Assembly (NCBI RefSeq): GCF_009711265.1
Contig: NZ_WMII01000005.1
Coordinates: 174,426-238,425, forward strand
DNA length: 64,000 nucleotides
Direction of reading: 5' to 3'
DNA from: Paracoccus shanxieyensis
Lineage (GTDB): Bacteria > Pseudomonadota > Alphaproteobacteria > Rhodobacterales > Rhodobacteraceae
The position numbers and the translations under genes are program-made. This document shows, piece by piece, positions 53,645 to 61,932 of this stretch (position 1 is its first letter; each line of letters opens with the position of its first letter). Below the pieces are notes generated by a model, which saw nothing but the letters and a program-made list of their open reading frames with translations, was not told where the DNA came from and did no database searches.

Positions 53645-55630
53645 TCATTTCGCCCGCCTGCCCCGTTGCACCAGACAATCCTTCTGCGGGTCATAGGCGA
53701 CACCTGCCAGACGGATGCGCAGCTCGCGCCATGACATCACCGTGTCCTGCCCGTCCTGCTGCACATCAAGATCGCAGCGGAATTGCCGTCCCAGCAGTGA
53801 CCAGTCCAGCCGATCCTCGGCAGGGGCGAAATCGGTGATGGTGATCTCGCCCGCCCCGGTCGGCACGAACAGATCCGCGCCCGGCCCTCCGGTCAGGGTA
53901 AAGGGCCCCTGCCCGATGGCGATCAGCCGGTCAGCGCCCTGCCCCGCATCCAGAACGCCGCTGCCTTCAAGGTGGTCATCGCCCGCGCCGCCCGACAGAC
54001 GGTTCTGCCCTTCGTGGTCGATCAGCACATCATGACCGTCGCCGCCCTCCAGCACGTCGTTGCCGCGGTCGCCGAACAGCCAGTCGTCGCCGCCGCCGCC
54101 GATCAGGGTGTCATCGTCATCGCCGCCATACAGCATATCCGTGCCATCATGACCCTGCAGGCTGTCATTCCCCGCCATGCCGAAGATCAGCCCATGCGCA
54201 TTGGCCAGATCATCCGTCATGCGGTCCTGCCGGGGATCGCCGCCCGGCTGGACCGTCACCACATCGGCGCCCGGCGTGGCCCATGCCTCGCCCTTTTCCG
54301 TGGGATCGGCGGATCGCGACCAGCCCCAATGCGCAAAGGCCGCCGAATCCAGCGCCACGCTATAGCCGCTGCGCTGGCCGTTCCATGTCAGCAATTCGCT
54401 TTTGCGCCCGGTCGGCGGCCACCATGTCAGGCCGATGCCCTGTTCCGCCAGCCATGGCAGTTCCCGCGCCATGTTGAAGCTTGAAACCGCGCGTTTCTCA
54501 TCGCTTGCGGGCCAGAGCGATCCGGTCTGCGTGTAAAGCTGGGTCTCGGTAATCAGGATGTCATCGCCCGGTTCGCGCAGGCTGCCGATGCGCTTGCACA
54601 GCTGGTCGCGAAACGCTGTTCCGGACAGGTCGGGATAACCCGGCACCACCCATGTCGGATACAGATGCACCGACCAGATCAGCGCGGGACCGGCGGCCTG
54701 ACGGATCAGATCATGGTCCAGATCGGCAAACTGCGCCGAGGCCCCCAGCCCGCCAACCAGAATCCGCTTGCCGCGCCAATCCAGCGCGCCGATCAGATCG
54801 GCGATGTGCCGGCTGTAGATCTTTCCCGGCTCTGGCCCGTTGCCATAGGCCATCGGCTCATTGATCAGCTCCCACCCCGCGACCGCCTGAAGGATCAAGG
54901 CATTGTCCGGCCGGGCGAACCAGTCCAGCATCACCTGCCAGTCGCGCAGCACCTGATTGATTTTCCACTGGCCATCGGGCTGCTGCAAGGCGTCGATCGG
55001 CCCAAGCCGGTCGCGCGCCATGATATGCGCGCCCGGCGCGTCCCGCACGAAGCCGCCTGCCAGTTCGCCATCCGAATTCTGCACGATCAGGCGATAGCCG
55101 CGCTCGGCTGCGGCACGGGCAAAGGCCGCCCAATTCGCCGCAGCCGGGCTGCGGGCCGTGCTGGCGTTGAAATCCAGCCGCAGCACATTGACCTCGGGGA
55201 ATGCGGCTTGCAGCGCGTCCAGCACATCGGCTGCGCTGCCGCCATAAGCGATCTGCAAGCCCACCGGCGCGCGCCAGCCGACCATGGTTTCGACGCCCGC
55301 CGCCTCGGAGGTCTTGCCGTTCAGCGCCACGATCAGCGGCTGGCCGGTCGCAGCATCCAGCGCAGGCTCGCCGGTGTCCGGCGCATTCAGCACCGCCAGA
55401 TCGCGCAGATCGTGCTGGCGGCGCAGCTGCTGGCGCTGGGACTGCGCCAGCGGCGCCGCATCCTTGGACAGGCGCTGCACGACATGGCCGCGCAGATCCT
55501 CGGGCAGCGGCTGGCCGTCCAGCGTCGTCAGACGCTGGGGCTGGTCCAGCACGCTGACATAGCGCGTGGCAAACGAGACCGCGCGCCAGTCCGCCATATC
55601 CGAGGCAAAGGCAAGATCGCCACATTCCAT
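53645..55630 (-). CDS. Secreted clan GH-A glycoside hydrolase with RTX repeats, copy 2
   Basis: 661 residues. N-terminal about 115 residues without recognised domain; catalytic TIM barrel about 120-440 with acid/base Glu258 (WELINEPMAYG) and nucleophile Glu362 (ILITETQLY); RTX repeats about 484-560 (GGDDDDTLIGGGGDDWLFGD); C-terminal secretion-type region. Shares LIWS.HLYP.W and GIG..W.P stretches with copy 1, so they are paralogues despite opposite strands. Stops are 12 nt apart. Fewer RTX repeats than copy 1. The about 115-residue N-terminal extension is the main difference; it may bind carbohydrate. Confidence 0.88.
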   Translation of the reverse strand: MECGDLAFASDMADWRAVSFATRYVSVLDQPQRLTTLDGQPLPEDLRGHVVQRLSKDAAPLAQSQRQQLRRQHDLRDLAVLNAPDTGEPALDAATGQPLIVALNGKTSEAAGVETMVGWRAPVGLQIAYGGSAADVLDALQAAFPEVNVLRLDFNASTARSPAAANWAAFARAAAERGYRLIVQNSDGELAGGFVRDAPGAHIMARDRLGPIDALQQPDGQWKINQVLRDWQVMLDWFARPDNALILQAVAGWELINEPMAYGNGPEPGKIYSRHIADLIGALDWRGKRILVGGLGASAQFADLDHDLIRQAAGPALIWSVHLYPTWVVPGYPDLSGTAFRDQLCKRIGSLREPGDDILITETQLYTQTGSLWPASDEKRAVSSFNMARELPWLAEQGIGLTWWPPTGRKSELLTWNGQRSGYSVALDSAAFAHWGWSRSADPTEKGEAWATPGADVVTVQPGGDPRQDRMTDDLANAHGLIFGMAGNDSLQGHDGTDMLYGGDDDDTLIGGGGDDWLFGDRGNDVLEGGDGHDVLIDHEGQNRLSGGAGDDHLEGSGVLDAGQGADRLIAIGQGPFTLTGGPGADLFVPTGAGEITITDFAPAEDRLDWSLLGRQFRCDLDVQQDGQDTVMSWRELRIRLAGVAYDPQKDCLVQRGRRAK

Positions 55631-55742
55631 CCGGGTGTCATCCTTGGGTCAGATCGCAAGCACAGCAGCCCTCAGCCTGCGACGGCAATCACCCAAAGCG
55701 CAAGACCCCGCGCGCCACACAGCTTGCGGTTGCCCGCATTTC

Positions 55743-55772
55743 CATCCGGGGCCATGGTGCGGGCCCCGGATG
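55743..55772. terminator. Strong hairpin between copy 2 glycosidase and isomerase operon
   Basis: 11-bp perfect stem CATCCGGGGCC / GGCCCCGGATG with an 8-nt loop. It lies 11 nt after the stop of the 55784-56617 gene and probably ends that operon. The 153-nt gap holds nothing else I recognise. Confidence 0.7.
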
Positions 55773-55783
55773 TTGTTTTGCGC

Positions 55784-56617
55784 TCAGGCCTGCGCGGGCG
55801 TCCATGCCTTTTCAAGCAGCAGCCGCGTCGCCTGATAGGCGCGGGCGGCGCGGTCTTGCGGCGGCATGGTCTGGGCCAAGGCGCGATGCGGGATCTCGAC
55901 GCTGACCGGCACGCCTTCGGGCAGGATCTGCGCCAGCCCCAGCAGATCGATGCCGCCTTCGCCCGGCAGCAGACGTTCGCCGCGCGCAATGCGGATCAGC
56001 CCCTCGTCGCTGGGATCATAGGGCACGGGACCATCGCAGAACTGGACATAGTTCATCCGCTGGCGCGGCAGCGCCGCGATCTGTTCCAGCGTGGTGGCCG
56101 AGCGGTCATAATGCAGCGCATCGACCAGAACCCCGCCATTCGGTTTGTCCACCGCCTCGACGATGGCCAATGCCGCGTTCAGATCGGGCACGGCGGTCCA
56201 GGGCATGAACTCCAGATCCGCCGTCAGACCGCAGGGCGCGGCCAGATCACAGAAGCGCGCAAAGCTGGCTGTCAGCCGCTGCGGATCGGGGTCGTCGCCC
56301 GCGACCAGAACGTGCCGCGCGCCCAGAAGCTGCGCACGGGCGCAGAACCGGGCGAACTGGTCCCAGTCGTTTTCGGGCTTCAGCCGGATGATTTCGACAT
56401 CGCCGACATGGATGCCGGTATCGGCCATGGCTGCCAGAACCTCGCGCAGCGTCGCGGGATCGTCCAGCAGCGGATAGGCAGGCTCGGTCCCCGGCGCGGC
56501 GGGCAGCAGCCGCAGGCCGACGCTTTGATAGCCGGTGGCCGCGGCGATGCGGACGGCCTCGACCGGGCCAACGTCGAAGGTGGTCAGAAACGCAAGTGAG
56601 ATGGGATGACGCATCAT
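55784..56617 (-). CDS. Sugar phosphate isomerase/epimerase-like TIM-barrel protein
   Basis: 277 residues, AP_endonuc_2/xylose isomerase-like TIM barrel. Metal-ligand positions of the family are visible: Glu in LTADLEFMPW, Asp and His in VLVDALHYDRS, and Glu in VPVSVEIPHRAL. The superfamily includes sugar epimerases, inosose dehydratase and AsbF-type 3-dehydroshikimate dehydratase. Because an AroE-like dehydrogenase lies in the same cluster, a dehydratase or isomerase acting on a carbocyclic acid is an attractive guess, not shown. Last gene of the five-gene minus-strand operon; 4 nt after the NIPSNAP stop. Confidence 0.82.
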   Translation of the reverse strand: MMRHPISLAFLTTFDVGPVEAVRIAAATGYQSVGLRLLPAAPGTEPAYPLLDDPATLREVLAAMADTGIHVGDVEIIRLKPENDWDQFARFCARAQLLGARHVLVAGDDPDPQRLTASFARFCDLAAPCGLTADLEFMPWTAVPDLNAALAIVEAVDKPNGGVLVDALHYDRSATTLEQIAALPRQRMNYVQFCDGPVPYDPSDEGLIRIARGERLLPGEGGIDLLGLAQILPEGVPVSVEIPHRALAQTMPPQDRAARAYQATRLLLEKAWTPAQA

Positions 56618-56621
56618 ATGC

Positions 56622-57233
56622 TCATTTCATCGGGGAAAACGGCAGCGGCATGGCGATCTGGCTGGTCATGTCGGGCGACAGCCAGTCCGGCCCACCCTTC
56701 GGCGGCCATTTGCCATCCGCGACAGATTGCGCGCGGGCCTTGCTGCGGCTGGCCAGATCGGCATAGGGCCAGATCTGCGTCAGGCGCGGCACCCCGTCCA
56801 GCCCATACATGGCGACGGACAGCTTGGAATAGGTCTCACGCTCAGGGATGGCGTCGCGCCATTTCTGCATGGTCGGCATGATGCCGTTGATCTTGGTGCG
56901 ATAGGTGCGGAACTCATAGACCGGGCCAAAGGTGCCGGGCTCAACGGCGGGCAGGAAGTCCAGCGCGCGATAGCTTTCCATCGACAGCCCGACCAGATGC
57001 TGGGTGCAGCCGAACGGATCATCGCTGCGCAAGGCGCGTTCGCGTTCGGCATACATCTGCGCGGGATCGTCAAAGGCGCGCAGCACGAAGACGCGGTTCA
57101 GCGTGCCGATATCGGTGCCCCATGCGCCGCACAGCCGGCCCTCGCCTGCGGCGACCCATGCCTCGATCCCCGGCGCGGCCTTTCCCGCGCCAAAGATCAC
57201 GGTGTCCAGCGTGGCAAGTTCGTAATAGCTCAT
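56622..57233 (-). CDS. NIPSNAP-family protein
   Basis: 203 residues, two ferredoxin-like NIPSNAP halves; the second (YEFRTYRTKINGIMPTMQKW, then SVAMYGLDGVPRLTQIWPYAD) is the recognisable one. NIPSNAP proteins are small dimeric alpha+beta-barrel proteins found in many catabolic operons without assigned chemistry. ATGA overlap with the FAD dehydrogenase stop (57230-57233) shows tight coupling to that enzyme. Function unknown; an isomerase or accessory role is possible. Confidence 0.82.
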   Translation of the reverse strand: MSYYELATLDTVIFGAGKAAPGIEAWVAAGEGRLCGAWGTDIGTLNRVFVLRAFDDPAQMYAERERALRSDDPFGCTQHLVGLSMESYRALDFLPAVEPGTFGPVYEFRTYRTKINGIMPTMQKWRDAIPERETYSKLSVAMYGLDGVPRLTQIWPYADLASRSKARAQSVADGKWPPKGGPDWLSPDMTSQIAMPLPFSPMK

Positions 57234-58963
57234 GACAGTTTCTCCTGTGAAAGCCCGGTAACGGGCTGTCCGGCCAGAACGCGGCCGGCGATATATCCAA
57301 AGGTCATGCCGGGCCCAAGCGTGATGCCGCCTGCCGGGTAATGCCCCCCCATGACCGAGGCCATGTCATTGCCCACCGCCAGCAGACCGGGGATCGGCTG
57401 GCCTTGGGTGTCCAGAACGCGGGCAGCGGCGTCGGTGCGCGCGCCCGCAAAGGTGCCAAGCGATCCGGGAAAGATCCGCACGGCGTAAAACGGCCCGCGC
57501 GCCAGCGGCGCCAGCGACGGGTTCGGCGCGTGCAGCGCATCGCCCTGAACGCGGTTGTAAAGGCTTTCGCCACGCCGGAAGTCGGGGTCGCGCCCCTGTT
57601 CGGCGCCCGCGTTGAACTGGGCGACGGTCTGCGCCAGCGCCTCGGCGGGAATGCCGCATTCGCCCGCCAGATCCTGCAGCGTGCGTCCGCGTTTCAGATA
57701 GCCCGACCGCAAGGCACCGCGCAGCGGAAACGGAAAGGGTTTGGCCCAGCCCAGACCCCAGCGGCGCTGCGCGGTGTGATCGGCGATCAGCCAGCAGCCG
57801 GGTTGCTGCCCCAGCGGCGTAACCGCGATCAGCGCCTGCATGAAATCGTAATAGCTGTTCGCCTCATTGACAAAACGCCGGCCCTGCAGCGTCACTGCGA
57901 TGATGCCGGGCTTTGCGCGGTCGATCAGATGCGGGAAATTCGCCTTGCTGCCGTCCGGTTTCGGCACCAGCGAGACCGGCGCCAGCGCCACATTGCTGGC
58001 CAGATCATCCGCAATCTCGGCCCCCGCCGCCTCGGCCATGCGCAACCCGTCGCCGCTATTGTCGCGTGGCGCGGCCGAACGATGCCCGCCGCCCCCCCCG
58101 GCCAAGGAGGCCAGCGCCTGAAGGCGCGCGGGATCGTGCGGAAAGCCTCCGCTGGCCAGCACGACGCCGCGCGCGGCATGGATCTGGACCGGGCCATCGG
58201 CGCAAAACACGGTCGCGCCCGTGACGCGGCCATCGGTGACCAGCAGCCCCTGCACCGGGGCCTCGGGCATCAGCGTCACGCCCTTGTCCAGCGCCGAGCG
58301 CATCAGCCGCGCCACCAGCGCATTGCCGCTGACCAGATGCCGCCCGCGCCCATGCAGCGCCAGATCGCGCAGATGACGCATGATGCGCCTGACGGTATAG
58401 ACGGCGGCGCGCGGCTTGCGCGTGGCATTGAAGAAATTGCCGATATCGGGACCGGCGGCGATGCCCATGCCCCACAGGCTGACGATATCCAGCGGCGGGC
58501 GCAGCCGGTCCAGCCACGCGCCCAGCTTGCCGCCGTCATAAGGTGCCACCGAAACCGAGCGCCCGCCCTTGCCCGCCCCGTCACTGTCGTGAAAATCCGG
58601 GACACGGTTGCCGTCGATCCAGCGCATCTCCGTGTGATCCTGAAAGAAGCCGACCATCTCGGGGCAGTTTTGCAGAAAGGCGTCAAGCCTTGGATCATTG
58701 GCGCGATTGCCCAGTTCCGCTGCCAGATAGCGGCGGGGCAGTTCCGGCGGCTCGGTGATGCCGGCCTGAACGGCCAAGGGGTTGTGCGGGATCCACAGCC
58801 AGCCACCGGACCATGCTGTCGTCCCGCCAAAGACCGGGGCCTTTTCCGCCACGATCACGCGCAGCCCGAAATGCGCCGCCGTCACCGCCGCAGCCAGCCC
58901 CGAGGCCCCCGAGCCGACAACAAGAACATCGCACGCCAAAGCGTGTTGGTTTGGCTTTTCCAT
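57230..58963 (-). CDS. FAD-dependent dehydrogenase (fumarate reductase/3-ketosteroid dehydrogenase-like), copy 1
   Basis: 577 residues. N-terminal Rossmann fingerprint VVGSGASGLAAAV (about 15-27), then EKAPVFGGTTAWSGGWLWIP, and a C-terminal FAD-binding segment (GLLAVGNDMASVMGGHYPAGG, then ITLGPGMTFGY). This is the FAD_binding_2 family of flavoproteins such as KstD and urocanate/fumarate reductases. Such enzymes introduce or reduce a double bond next to a carbonyl. A paralogue with the same motifs lies at 61933-63687. 35 nt after the IclR gene, ATGA overlap with the NIPSNAP gene. Substrate unknown. Confidence 0.88.
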   Translation of the reverse strand: MEKPNQHALACDVLVVGSGASGLAAAVTAAHFGLRVIVAEKAPVFGGTTAWSGGWLWIPHNPLAVQAGITEPPELPRRYLAAELGNRANDPRLDAFLQNCPEMVGFFQDHTEMRWIDGNRVPDFHDSDGAGKGGRSVSVAPYDGGKLGAWLDRLRPPLDIVSLWGMGIAAGPDIGNFFNATRKPRAAVYTVRRIMRHLRDLALHGRGRHLVSGNALVARLMRSALDKGVTLMPEAPVQGLLVTDGRVTGATVFCADGPVQIHAARGVVLASGGFPHDPARLQALASLAGGGGGHRSAAPRDNSGDGLRMAEAAGAEIADDLASNVALAPVSLVPKPDGSKANFPHLIDRAKPGIIAVTLQGRRFVNEANSYYDFMQALIAVTPLGQQPGCWLIADHTAQRRWGLGWAKPFPFPLRGALRSGYLKRGRTLQDLAGECGIPAEALAQTVAQFNAGAEQGRDPDFRRGESLYNRVQGDALHAPNPSLAPLARGPFYAVRIFPGSLGTFAGARTDAAARVLDTQGQPIPGLLAVGNDMASVMGGHYPAGGITLGPGMTFGYIAGRVLAGQPVTGLSQEKLS

Positions 58964-58998
58964 AGCTTCCTTGCCTGACGGCGCTGCGCGTCCTGCGC

Positions 58999-59826
58999 CT
59001 AGGCGCTGGCGCGGGTCTCATGCTCCAGCGCGCGGACATTCGATTGAAAATATCGGGTTCCGGCCGCACCGGCCCCCAGCTCTTGCGCCGCGGCATGCAG
59101 CGCGGGGGACAGTTCCTGCATCCGTGCGGGCGTCATGCGGACGGCGGGACCGGCGATGGACAGACAGCCCAGCACCTGCGGGCCATCGTGATAGCGCACG
59201 GGCACCGCCATCGCGGCCATCCCGGCGATATAGCCGTCGACCGCCATGGCATAGCCCCGCGCCCGTGCCTGAGCCAGCCGCTCCAGCAACAGCGTAATGC
59301 TGCCCGGCGCGTTCGGGCCGGTATTGTCGCTGACCCGCACCAGCCCCTGCGCGCTGACCAAGGCCAGAGCCTCTTCGTCCGACATGCTGGACAGCCACGC
59401 CATGCCGCCCGCCGTGCTGGCCAAATGGACGATGACCCCCTGTTCCTGCCCGGGATCATAGCGCAGACCGCGCGTCGCACCCTGCGCCACGGCCACCCAG
59501 ATCAACCGCGTATCGTCCACCACCGACAGGCGCACCAGCTCGCCACTGTCGGCGGCCAGCTGATCCAGCACCGGCTGCGAGACATCGGTGATGCCCGCCC
59601 GGCCCATGAAACCCAGACCCATGGCGGGCAGCTTGATGGTCAGCGCGTAATCTCCGCCCGCATGGACCTGCCGGACGAAGCCCAGACGGGTCAGTTCCTG
59701 CAAGGTGCGATGCACGCCGCTGGCGGGCTGATGGGTCATGGCCGCGATCGTCGTCACGGGCAGGCCGACCGGATGTTCGACCAGAAGTTCGACGATGGCG
59801 AGTGATTTTTCCAGAACGCTGCTCAT
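58999..59826 (-). CDS. IclR-family transcriptional regulator
   Basis: 275 residues. N-terminal winged helix (ETIAAMTHQPASGVHRTLQELT-like region; core TTIAAMTHQPASGVHRTLQE, about 24-43) and C-terminal IclR ligand domain (HLASTAGGMAWLSSM; AVPVRYHDGPQVLGCLSIAGP). Local regulator of the cluster, embedded in the minus-strand operon: ATGA overlap with the Gfo/Idh gene upstream. The dyads in the 60921-61093 intergenic region are good candidate sites. Confidence 0.92.
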   Translation of the reverse strand: MSSVLEKSLAIVELLVEHPVGLPVTTIAAMTHQPASGVHRTLQELTRLGFVRQVHAGGDYALTIKLPAMGLGFMGRAGITDVSQPVLDQLAADSGELVRLSVVDDTRLIWVAVAQGATRGLRYDPGQEQGVIVHLASTAGGMAWLSSMSDEEALALVSAQGLVRVSDNTGPNAPGSITLLLERLAQARARGYAMAVDGYIAGMAAMAVPVRYHDGPQVLGCLSIAGPAVRMTPARMQELSPALHAAAQELGAGAAGTRYFQSNVRALEHETRASA

Positions 59827-60920
59827 GTTCCTGTTCCGCTGGTTAAGGCGGGCTCACGATCAAAGCTTAGCGGTGAAAGGTCAACCGTGACGCGTTGCCC
59901 CAGCCGCGCGGCCTCGCGGATGCAATCCAGCACGATCAGGTTGGCGGTGGCATCGCGCGCGCTGACCAGCGGCGTGCCGCCCTGGCGCGTCAGATCGACG
60001 AAATGCGACAACTGCCGACGATAGGGGTCGGCGGCGGCGAGTTCCAGCCGTTGACGGCGCAGCTCGCGCGTCCAGTCCGGCGCGCCGTCGCTGCGCCACA
60101 GCGTCAGATCCGGCAGCGAAAGCCCGCCCGCGCTGCCCGCATAATGATGCGCGCTGACCGGATGAGCCGGGAACCGCGCCATGTTTTCCCCCGCCGTCAG
60201 ATCCCATGCCCAAGGCCCGACCGCCGCATCCGAGATGCACAGCGTCGCCAGACCGCCATTCCTGAAGCTCAGGCAGACCGCGGCCGTATCCTCGACCGGA
60301 AAGCCGCGCCGGGCATTGCTGGCAATGGCCTGCACGCTGTCGATCTCACCAAAGAAATGTCGCAGCAGGTCGATTTCATGCACAAGGTTGATCAGCAGCG
60401 GTCCGCCCGACCCGGCGCTGCGCCGCCAGTCCGCCTGAAAATAATCCGGCGGTTTGGCCAAGGATGCCGTGACCGAGGCCATGACAAGATCGCCAAGCGC
60501 GCCATTGCGGATCTGGTCATGCGCGGTGCGGATGATGGGATTGTGGCGGCGGTGATGCCCGATCAGCAGCGGCACGCCGGTGTCATCGGCCACAGCGATC
60601 AACCGCAGCGCCGCATCAAGGCTTTCCGCGACGGGCTTTTCCAGCAGCACCGGCAGCCCGGCCCGCAGCAGCGCCTGCGCGACCGGGAAATGCGTCTCAT
60701 TCGGAGTGGCGACGATCGCGGCCTGCACCAGCCCCGCATCGATCAACGCCCCGACATCCGGCAGGCAGGGCACGCCCAGCGACTGCGCCAGCGCCAGCCC
60801 GCCGGGGGCCGGATCGACAAGCGCGGCCAGATGCGCTTCGGGCGCGTCGGCCAAGGTCTGAATATGCGTGCGGCCAATTGCCCCCGCACCCACCACTGCC
60901 ATTGCCACGGATGTCGTCAT
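59823..60920 (-). CDS. Gfo/Idh/MocA-family NAD(P)-dependent oxidoreductase
   Basis: 365 residues. N-terminal Rossmann domain (VVGAGAIGRTHIQTL, about 9-23) and the family EKP motif (PVLLEKPVAESLDAAL, about 95), with Lys as probable catalytic residue. The C-terminal domain includes NLVHEIDLLRHFFGEIDSV. The family oxidises sugars, inositols and related polyols. First gene of the minus-strand operon, divergent from the AroE-like gene. Confidence 0.9.
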   Translation of the reverse strand: MTTSVAMAVVGAGAIGRTHIQTLADAPEAHLAALVDPAPGGLALAQSLGVPCLPDVGALIDAGLVQAAIVATPNETHFPVAQALLRAGLPVLLEKPVAESLDAALRLIAVADDTGVPLLIGHHRRHNPIIRTAHDQIRNGALGDLVMASVTASLAKPPDYFQADWRRSAGSGGPLLINLVHEIDLLRHFFGEIDSVQAIASNARRGFPVEDTAAVCLSFRNGGLATLCISDAAVGPWAWDLTAGENMARFPAHPVSAHHYAGSAGGLSLPDLTLWRSDGAPDWTRELRRQRLELAAADPYRRQLSHFVDLTRQGGTPLVSARDATANLIVLDCIREAARLGQRVTVDLSPLSFDREPALTSGTGT

Positions 60921-60964
60921 GCGCCTGTCCTCCTCTGTCCCTCTCTAAAAGATCAGCCCGGTTT

Positions 60965-60998
60965 ATTGAAGTCAATTTTAATGTTGAATCGAATTCAA
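60965..60998. promoter_or_regulatory. Two dyads in the divergent promoter region of the catabolic cluster
   Basis: ATTGA-AG-TCAAT (60965-60976) and TTGAAT-CGA-ATTCAA (60984-60998) lie 8 nt apart in an AT-rich stretch between the Gfo/Idh and AroE-like genes. The 15-bp second dyad resembles IclR-family operators in size and form. Confidence 0.6.
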
Positions 60999-61093
60999 TA
61001 ATATGATCTGAGCAGCATGGGCAGGATGCGGCATCACCGCTGTGGCGGGTGATGGGCATGGGGGCTGCGCGTTATGAGGGGGGAAGACCAGAT

Positions 61094-61909
61094 ATGAACG
61101 CTCATCTGCGGATCGACGGCGAAACGCTTGTATTTCCCATTATCGGGCATCCCATCGGGCAGGTGAAATCCCCTGCCTCGCTAAGCCAGATCATGGCGGA
61201 ACGCGGCTATAACGGCATGGTCGTGCCGGTCCATGTGCTGCCACAGGATCTGGATGGATGGCTTCAGCACGCGGCGGCGGTGCAGAACTGCCGCGGGATC
61301 GTGGTGACCGTGCCGCACAAGGTCGCCAGCATGCAGATCTGCAGCCGCGTCACCGCGCGGGCGCAGACCTCGGGCGCGGTGAACATCCTGCTGCGCGATG
61401 AGACCGGCTGGGTGGGGGATGCGACCGACGGTCAGGGCTTCATGGATGGCGTGAATGCGCAGAATTTCGATGTCGCGGGCAAGCCTGCCCTGCTGGTCGG
61501 CGGCGGCGGCGCGGGATCGGCCATCGCCTATGAGATTCTGGCGCGCGGCGCCTCGGAACTGGCGCTGCACGATATCGACGCGGGGCGCCGCGATGGGCTG
61601 ATCGCCCGGCTGAACGCCATTTTCCCCGGCCGCGTGCGCGTCGGCAGCGACGATCCGCGCGGCTTTGCGCTGGTCGCCAACGCCACGCCCCTGGGGATGC
61701 GCGAAACCGACCCCCTGCCCGTGCAGGTGGATCTGCTGGAGCCTGGCCAGTTCGTCGCCGATGTGGTGACGCGCCCCGCCGTGCCGCCGCTGATGGCCGC
61801 CGCCCGCGCGAAAGGCTGCGGCACCATGCCCGGCAGCGCGATGTTCGAGGCGCAGGCGGTCCTGCTGGCCGAATTGCTGATGGGCGTGCGCAAGGCGGCG
61901 CTGGACTAA
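61094..61909 (+). CDS. AroE-like (shikimate/quinate dehydrogenase family) protein
   Basis: 271 residues from ATG 61094 (GGGGGGAAG upstream). Shikimate dehydrogenase fold: substrate domain with catalytic Lys76 (VTVPHK), Asn97 (SGAVNILL) and Asp112 (GDATDGQGF), and NADP-binding GGGGAGSAIAYEIL at about 136-149, then NATPLGM. In the substrate-binding motif GHPIGQVKSPASLSQ the first of the two usual serines (Ser14 of E. coli AroE) is Val24, while Ser26 is kept. So the catalytic residues are conserved but the carboxylate pocket is altered. A catabolic dehydrogenase for a shikimate-like acid is inferred, not a biosynthetic AroE. Confidence 0.85.
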   Translation: MNAHLRIDGETLVFPIIGHPIGQVKSPASLSQIMAERGYNGMVVPVHVLPQDLDGWLQHAAAVQNCRGIVVTVPHKVASMQICSRVTARAQTSGAVNILLRDETGWVGDATDGQGFMDGVNAQNFDVAGKPALLVGGGGAGSAIAYEILARGASELALHDIDAGRRDGLIARLNAIFPGRVRVGSDDPRGFALVANATPLGMRETDPLPVQVDLLEPGQFVADVVTRPAVPPLMAAARAKGCGTMPGSAMFEAQAVLLAELLMGVRKAALD

Positions 61910-61932
61910 AGGCCGGGCAAGGCTTTGGGGGG

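Noticed and set aside
57341..58978. 545-codon plus-strand frame opposite the FAD dehydrogenase
   Set aside because: Antisense shadow; the minus-strand frame has clear FAD-binding motifs and operon overlaps.
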